Below, piece by piece: positions 57,936 to 64,000 of a DNA stretch of 64,000 bases. Location of the stretch: NCBI RefSeq assembly GCF_040939455.1, contig NC_134106.1:40012001-40076000 (forward strand). The letters run 5' to 3'. Within the stretch, counting starts at the first letter, position 1. Each line of letters opens with the position of its first letter. The notes under the pieces were generated by a model that worked only from the letters and a program-made list of their open reading frames with translations, was not told the DNA's origin and made no database searches. The DNA is from Microcebus murinus. Taxonomy: Eukaryota > Chordata > Mammalia > Primates > Cheirogaleidae. Position numbers and translations under genes: made by a program.

Positions 57936-59077
57936 TCTACACTGTTCTGCTACTGTGCCTCTTAGACAAATGTTGCTCTATTTGGGGCCCAGGAGCCTGT
58001 GGTGGGAAAAATGCCAGCAGTGTTCTGTGGGAAGCCACTACCAGCCTGAGCACAATCTCTGCTGGAGATTGTGGAGCATTTTGGAGCCACAGAGTGTCTG
58101 TACCATTTTCACCTCTCAACATGAGCTCCTTGCTTCTGGGCTAACTACTCTTCAGAGGGGATCATTTCAGAAGCAGGGGCTTAGCTGAGCTGAGGAAGGT
58201 GACTGGGCTGATAGAACAGAGCTGGGCTTGGAGGAGAGTTAGGGCTTCCCTCACCTGGAACCTCGGTTTCTTCATCCATCCATGTCTTTCCTACAATACA
58301 GGTAGGCCAGTGGAGACCAATCCAGGCCTTATTTATCTTTTTTTCTTTCTAAATACTCTGGTAAAGACGAGCTACAACCTAGGATATGTTTGAATTGAGA
58401 GAGCATTTGGCAACAAATCTTTTATAGATGATGGCATTGACATTATATGTCTGTTTGAGTAATTTACTCATTACAGTAATTTTGACTTAGTTTGTTCTAT
58501 GCAGAGGGTTCTTTGAACCATCCGTTCAGTTGTTATTGATGAGGGCTCTTGGCAAAAGATTAGAAGATTAGAAGATTAATTTAACATTATCTCTAGAGAA
58601 TTTAAAACAATAATAGGGATGTGAGTGCAGACTAAAACAAACCAAGGGCTACCATAGATGTATTAAAAGATTATTGTTTGATGAATAGGGGACATAATGG
58701 TAACACTAATGGCAATGTTTGGACACACCCTTTCTTACTCAGCTTGTTCTGAGGTTGCCCCTTCCTCTCTCCCGGCTCCTGCCCTTCTCTTGTCTCTGCC
58801 TTTGTGCCTCTGCTCGTGTGTCTCCCTTGTTCTGCCATGTTGGCCCATCCAGACCTCTCAGTCCAAAGGGCTCTTTAGATCCCCCCATTTCTCCAGACAT
58901 TTTCTTTAAAGCCAGCATCTCCACCTTTCATTAAAAGGGCAATATTATCTGTAAAAGTGCCCACCATTTTAAGAAGGATTTCTGTTAAGTTTCCCAAGAC
59001 ACTAGTAGTTATTCTGAGAAAGACATTGGGGTTCATGAACAAATGTTTTTGGGGAATGTTGAGTTAAAGGTAAAAAG
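57936..59077. other. No recognisable feature
   Basis: Non-coding. Near 58555 a 9-bp unit (AGATTAGAA type) is repeated about three times. Confidence 0.5.
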
Positions 59078-59116
59078 GGTTTGTTTGTTTGTTTGTTTGT
59101 TTGTTTGTTTGTTTTT
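59078..59116. repeat. (GTTT)n microsatellite
   Basis: About nine GTTT units in tandem. Confidence 0.95.
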
Positions 59117-60824
59117 GCAGAACTTACTAGAGACTTTAATATACTATTGTGCTTTGAGAATCTCTCAATAGGAAGACATAGTATGTTGCTGTTTCCAAAG
59201 TCCCTTGGTTTACCTCCACTAAAGGGGGTGTTTAATACAAAGATTCATGGGAGAATATAGAAAACATGAATCTTTCTAAAAATTATACAGTCACACTGTT
59301 GGAGCTTATGGAGTTTGAGATATTATTCAAGAGCTGAAAAGCTCCAATGAGGTTCAAAGTTGCCCAAATCCAGAGTTCATAGACTCTGGTATCCTCTCAT
59401 AAATATTAACAGGGCCCACATACTCACTGGAATATACTCCTGTGTTACTACCATGCTCAATTCTCTGTCTCCAACTCAAATTCATGAGAAAGTTAGTTTG
59501 TCTGAATCAGCTAACAACTGTTGTTTCTGGTTGGTAGAGTCTTGTGCCAGGCGGTGACAAAGACCACTTAAAAGAATGTACTCCCCTTTGGTCTCTAATG
59601 CAATCAGGGGTCCCTGCTGTACAAAGTCAGCCTTGGCACCACTTTCTGAGAGCAGGGGCTGTGTGCCAGGCAGCTTTCGCTAGAGGAAAAGCTGGGAGAG
59701 GCTGTCTCATGAATGACATGTACCTAGGATAGTTCACCCCTTAAGGACCACCTACATGCACCCCTCTTTTTCCCTCTCTATTCATTCCCGAAGATATCAC
59801 AGCTAATATGATCTAACTATCATGCCTACAAGTACAAAGGCACTCTTACTCCCACATGGGAAGGGCACAAAGTCATGGCAAATAGTGCATGCACAGTCTC
59901 AGTTGTCCTGAATCCTCGTGTGATCATGAAGTCCACAGTCTCTCCTGCTGATTTGCTTAAAGCAAAGGGTCTCATCCTTATAAGGGTATGGGCATTATGG
60001 TCTCAGTGTAGAAATGCATCTCTTGTCTCTGGTGGGTGGGTGCATTGATTGCTTAGCATCTGGATTAGTGGGTATCTGGATAGCTACTGCAAGTGTGTAG
60101 CAAATTGTCATGATTTAACACAGCTTTTTAATCAAGGCAAGAAATTGCTTTCTAGGTTTAAAGGAAGGAAAGATGAATTATATCGTAGATTCTCCCATAG
60201 ATGAGTGCTTCACTTTGGAGCTTGCTGTCAGGAGTTCATATTGGTCAAAGGGATCTTTGCTTCTTTAATTCCATGTGGCCTTGGCTGACTCTCTAGGAAA
60301 CATGCTGCCAGAGAAAACTCAGATTCCCACCATGGGCTCTCTTTTTCAAAGCAAAGTCAACCAACTCAACATTCCAGCTTTGTAAAAGGAAATTTTCTAT
60401 TAGTCTTAGTTTTAGAGGAGTTGGAGAATATGGTCATTTATGTGGATTGAGTTCATGGAGGAGCTTCAAGCATCAACTACCATATGTGTCATGAACTGCT
60501 GTCCCTGGCTTCATGATGGGATGTTTAGTGGCAGTGGTGGGTAAATTAGCATCCAGTGCTGATAAACACAGGCTGGGACGAGGAAGGCTGTCCAGGGCAG
60601 CAGAAGTCAGCACTCCTGGCCAGGGAATCAGAGGCATTTTGATCATCACTTATCCAGCCTGGCTGGTGTCAGCGTCTGAAGGGTCTGATTCATGGGTGCA
60701 GACGTGGCAAAACTCAACTTTGAAGTTTTGCTGGTACATGACCTAAGCAATGGTGATTCTTGGTGGATTCTATGGATTAACTGTGTGTCTGGTGGAAGCC
60801 ATATAGCACAGTTGAAGGTGAACA
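59117..60824. other. No recognisable feature
   Basis: Non-coding. It contains the first of two related 45-bp strings (60704-60750) discussed under findings. Confidence 0.5.
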
Positions 60825-61065
60825 CATGTGGAGATCAGACAGACCTGGAATTGAATTTTGATTTTGCCACTTACTAGATGTTTGCCCTTAGCCTTATTTT
60901 TGCATAAATCTATAAAAGGCTCAATATTCTTATCTGTGAAAAGAATATGGTATTAATAATACCAACTTCTCAGGTTTTCCTGTGTATAGTACAAGACGAC
61001 ATATGCAAAGGTTTAGAAAAATTCCTGGCACCTCATTGTCTCTCAGTAAACTTCTCTATTTTCTA
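60825..61065 (-). repeat. MIR SINE, antisense
   Basis: 'acctggaattgaattttgat', 'tgccacttactagatgtttg', 'cttatctgtgaaaagaatat' and 'aaaaattcctggcacctcat' in the antisense MIR order. Confidence 0.8.
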
Positions 61066-61645
61066 ATCAGAATATAGGGTGATTTGCTTCTTACTTAGTT
61101 AACAAAACCAGTGGACTTACACAGACACACACATCTCCTCCCACCCTTCCTCCCCTGCCTCATTCTCTGTTCTCTTTTGTTAAGCAGAGGAAAAAAAATA
61201 ATTTTCCGCAAGTGACGGAGAAGCAGTTGTAGCAAGAAGCTCAAAACTGCTTGATGTTTCACCTTTTCTTTCAGGTTCTTATAATTCAGTTATTGCTGGG
61301 ACCCTCTTGCTTACATTAGGACCCTCTCTACCGCCCATAGACTTTAAATTGCCCCATTCCAGGCGTGGATATACTCCAAACTCAACTTTGAACTTTTACT
61401 TATACATGACCTGAGCAGACATTCTATGACAAGGCATCCTTTCCAAGAGAATAAAAATCCTTTCTCTTGATCCTCTTAGCGCAGCTGAAGCAGCTGGAAT
61501 TTTCAAGTACTACTAAGTATTAGAAGAGAGCAAATAGGAAATAAAAACAAAAGAATAAAATCAGTTGGTTTACATACTTCAGATTTCTGATCCTTGCCAG
61601 CAAGTTTGCACTCAAGGTTTCAGGCTCTGATAATCAACACTCTAG
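61066..61645. other. No recognisable feature
   Basis: Non-coding. It holds the second of two related 45-bp strings (61365-61415). Confidence 0.5.
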
Positions 61646-61677
61646 CTGTGTGTGTTTGTGTGTGTGTGTGGGGGGGT
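61646..61677. repeat. (TG)n followed by a G run
   Basis: TGTGTG tract ending in seven G; short and imperfect. Confidence 0.9.
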
Positions 61678-62544
61678 GTTTAGGGGGTGGAGGTGGGGAC
61701 AGAAGGGTGGGTAATGGCATGTGGGATTGGCACAACTTTACAGGCTGTGCTTCTTATCCTCACATCCTTGTTTCTCTTCCTTTGGAGGGGACAACTAACC
61801 CCTGCCTCCAAGATCTATCACTGCCACTTTCCTGCTTTGTTTGCAGTTCCCTGAGGGTTCAGGCTTCCAGTTTAAGAGCCAGTTGGTTACATCCCCAACT
61901 AGTTAAAGCCAAGAATGACTTAGCCAATAGGTAATCCTCAACCCCTTTCACATAGGGAGGAGGCTTCCTTTAGTAAGCTCTGAGGAGATAACAGTTATAG
62001 TGTCCATATGGTGACAGTATCCACACACAGCAACTTATGTCTTTCTCGTGATCTCTCAAGTGGCTGGCAAGGGATAACAGAGAGGAATCCAAAAGTGGAG
62101 TCCAGCCAGAGGAGAGGCTGGCAGGGGTTAGGCCAGAAGGTCGGAGATTCTCTGGAAAGCTGAGGTTGAAGAAAAATCTGGATTGAAGCTCTGTAGACAG
62201 ACAGGCCACCCCCAGGATTGTGGGTTGTCATACAGGTGTGCAGGGGCTAAAAGACCATTATACGCAAGTTAGAGAGCAGGTGCCTGGGAGCCAGACCATG
62301 TCTGGGCCTCAGTTGATGGTGGGGAGGGGCTTCTATAGGGTCAGCAAGTCTGGCCTTTGTGGGCGCAGGCCTGGTGGGGCTGACCTTGAACTTGCAGCAG
62401 GTTTCTAGAGGCAACTGGGGAAGGAGTGTGGGGATAATAACTGGACCTCTCCATTATGGTCTTACTCTTAGTTCTCTGTGATTCTCTGTAGAAAAAGTTC
62501 TAGCCTTTTCTTTCTTTTCCCAGCTCTTCTTTAGGCCAGGATGA
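61678..62544. other. No recognisable feature
   Basis: Non-coding. Frames of 60-94 codons on both strands overlap and show no domain. Confidence 0.5.
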
Positions 62545-62705
62545 ATAAGATCCCTTGGGTGCCTATTAAAATTACAGTTTCCTGGGACTTATCCCAGTGA
62601 TTCCATTTCATTAGGTCTGGGATGGGCCCAATAATCTGCAATTTTAACAGCCACACAAGTTGATTCTGAAACAAGGGTCTTAGGACTCCATGTGACAAAC
62701 ATTAC
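62545..62705. mobile_element. MER5A-like hAT-Charlie MITE
   Basis: 'attaaaattacagtttcctg', 'cattaggtctgggatgggcc', 'caataatctgcaattttaac' and 'agttgattctgaaacaaggg' follow the MER5A order. It is ancient and non-coding. Confidence 0.75.
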
Positions 62706-63559
62706 CTTAGAGTACTACATAAAATCTAGAACTGGATTTTATTTGAAGAGGTATTAAAACAATCTGTTCTGAAGAATATCCACATGCCATTGATAACTGT
62801 TGGCTAAACAGGAACTTGCTGTTGCCTTTCTGACTGCATCATGGGCAATAGCCAGGAGCTCAAACTGATGTAAGGAAAAGCTATATTTCATCATATGCAT
62901 GCATGTAGAGACATATAGTTCATGGCACTACACTTACCTGTGTGCACACATGTAATTCATTTATCTTGACTCTAAGTAGCCGGAATTGTCATTCAGGAAT
63001 TAAAACCCATTTCTGTAAATGGATAGTGGCTTTTGCTGCTCCTGACTATGGATTGAAATGGACAACCAGAAATGTTGACGTTTGTCTGTTTGTGTCATTA
63101 TTGCTACGGTGTGATATCCGGCCCCACTCCAACAACTCTAAAAGCCTTTGCAATGTTTTTTTCTAATGAGGATATGAATAGCAAATGTTTGTAAGGTATA
63201 GAGATGATGTATCCACAGGGCTTCAAAGTTTAACTGTTTCTTCTTTCAGTCTTGAGCAGAAGGAATGTTTGAGGAGACTCAGTTCACTCTGCAAGTATGT
63301 GATGTGCAGCACCTGGCTTCCTTGCTTGTGACATTTGCTGAGGATGATTCTGGAAAGTCAGGACTCTTCTGGAAGGGTATGTTGCTGTTACAGCCAGAGA
63401 TGATGGTGCTTCTCACTGGTTATGCTGAGTCTGGGTTAGCCTTGGGCTTTACATCTGTATTATTGTTGTTTTTTAAGGTCTCTGTCATTATGTTTAGAGG
63501 TAATTTGTTATGTGATTGGAAAAAGGCCAATACTACATATGTATTTAGTGGTGGTCTGA
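62706..63559. other. No recognisable feature
   Basis: Non-coding. The 128-codon frame at 63265-63651 (+) starts just after a pyrimidine tract with CAG but runs on into a MIR and shows no known domain. Confidence 0.45.
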
Positions 63560-63715
63560 TGTCTTGGATCTTGCTCCTGTCCATTACTAGCCAGCTGTGT
63601 GATTCTAATCAAGACACTGAATCTCTTAGTCCTTGGTTTTTTCATCTTTAAACCGAGGATGGTACTTGTCTTACCTTCAAAGTCTTTGGCAGGGTCAAAT
63701 GAGAAACTAGGAGGG
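63560..63715 (-). repeat. MIR SINE, antisense
   Basis: 'actagccagctgtgtgattc', 'gacactgaatctcttagtcc', 'ttttttcatctttaaaccga' and 'gcagggtcaaatgagaaact' give the antisense MIR order. Confidence 0.8.
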
Positions 63716-64000
63716 AAATTTTGGGGGAAACATAAACTTGATCCAAATCCAGACAGTACAATTATTTTAGACCTGTTTTTAATAGACACTCATGGTGGGA
63801 AAATACATCACAGTCTTTATATTGATGCCTGACATCCAGAAACCCAGTTCAAAACAAACACTATTTTTATAAAGTTTTAAAAATAAAAACCAGCAGTATT
63901 TGTACTCACCTCTCCTCTTGACAATGATTTATTTCTTCTTTTTCAAAACATGTGATATTCAGGAATCTCTCATCTGAAGAAGTCAGTGTTTGCACAAATC
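63716..64000. other. No recognisable feature
   Basis: AT-rich non-coding end of the window. Confidence 0.5.

Noticed and set aside
57748..58188. 146-codon plus-strand frame
   Set aside because: It runs through an antisense MIR3-like SINE, and the remaining part has no recognisable family.

Overview
The window looks like nuclear DNA of a placental mammal, from a gene-poor or intronic stretch. There is no convincing intact protein-coding gene, no rRNA or tRNA gene, and no CRISPR or bacterial-type operon. Reading frames are short and mostly lie across interspersed repeats. The best marker of the host is the dimeric Alu at 27671-28013. It has a long AT-rich linker and left/right-arm variants that I associate with Malagasy lemurs and related strepsirrhines, and it sits between perfect 14-bp target-site duplications. 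Other Alu-related copies (31191-31483, 35703-35919, FLAM at 14305-14456, FRAM at 44107-44286) confirm a primate. The lemur assignment is inference from remembered subfamily features.

Layout. 1-10 kb: an antisense L2, MIRs, a degraded L1 3' end (1280-2495), a possible orphan exon (6206-6305), and a 2.28-kb relict of an autonomous hAT-Charlie transposon (6573-8856) with matching 8-bp duplications. 9.4-16.2 kb: antisense L1, a MaLR-type LTR, antisense L2 pieces, an Alu left monomer followed at once by a compact hAT MITE (14484-14695), and an ERV-type LTR. 16-28 kb: mostly unassigned sequence with microsatellites, a hAT MITE (22402-22615) whose right half and flank are duplicated 860 bp downstream, a solo LTR (24920-25441), MIRs and the lemur-type Alu. 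28-43 kb: L2, two Alus, a Tigger MITE (34926-35244), an AT-rich unassigned block, an L1ME-like tail, and a full-length (about 1,288 bp) dead mariner on the minus strand (41495-42782). 43-64 kb: scattered copies of one old mammalian repeat, two copies of a second LTR-like repeat, a deletion derivative of the 6.6-kb hAT (51885-52077), another ERV LTR (53486-53880), MIRs and MER5/MER20-like pieces.

How it fits together: the window is a layered record of insertions. Old layers (L2, MIR, L1M/L1ME, hAT-Charlie, Tigger) are interrupted by younger ones (mariner, LTRs, Alus, the young hAT MITE). Both transposase genes are broken by frameshifts and stops, although the mariner keeps all three catalytic aspartate codons. 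Family names come from remembered consensus sequences and have not been searched. I found no evidence for a new biological system. The best leads are the candidate exon, the local duplication that carries a transposon target site, and the two near-complete transposon relicts.
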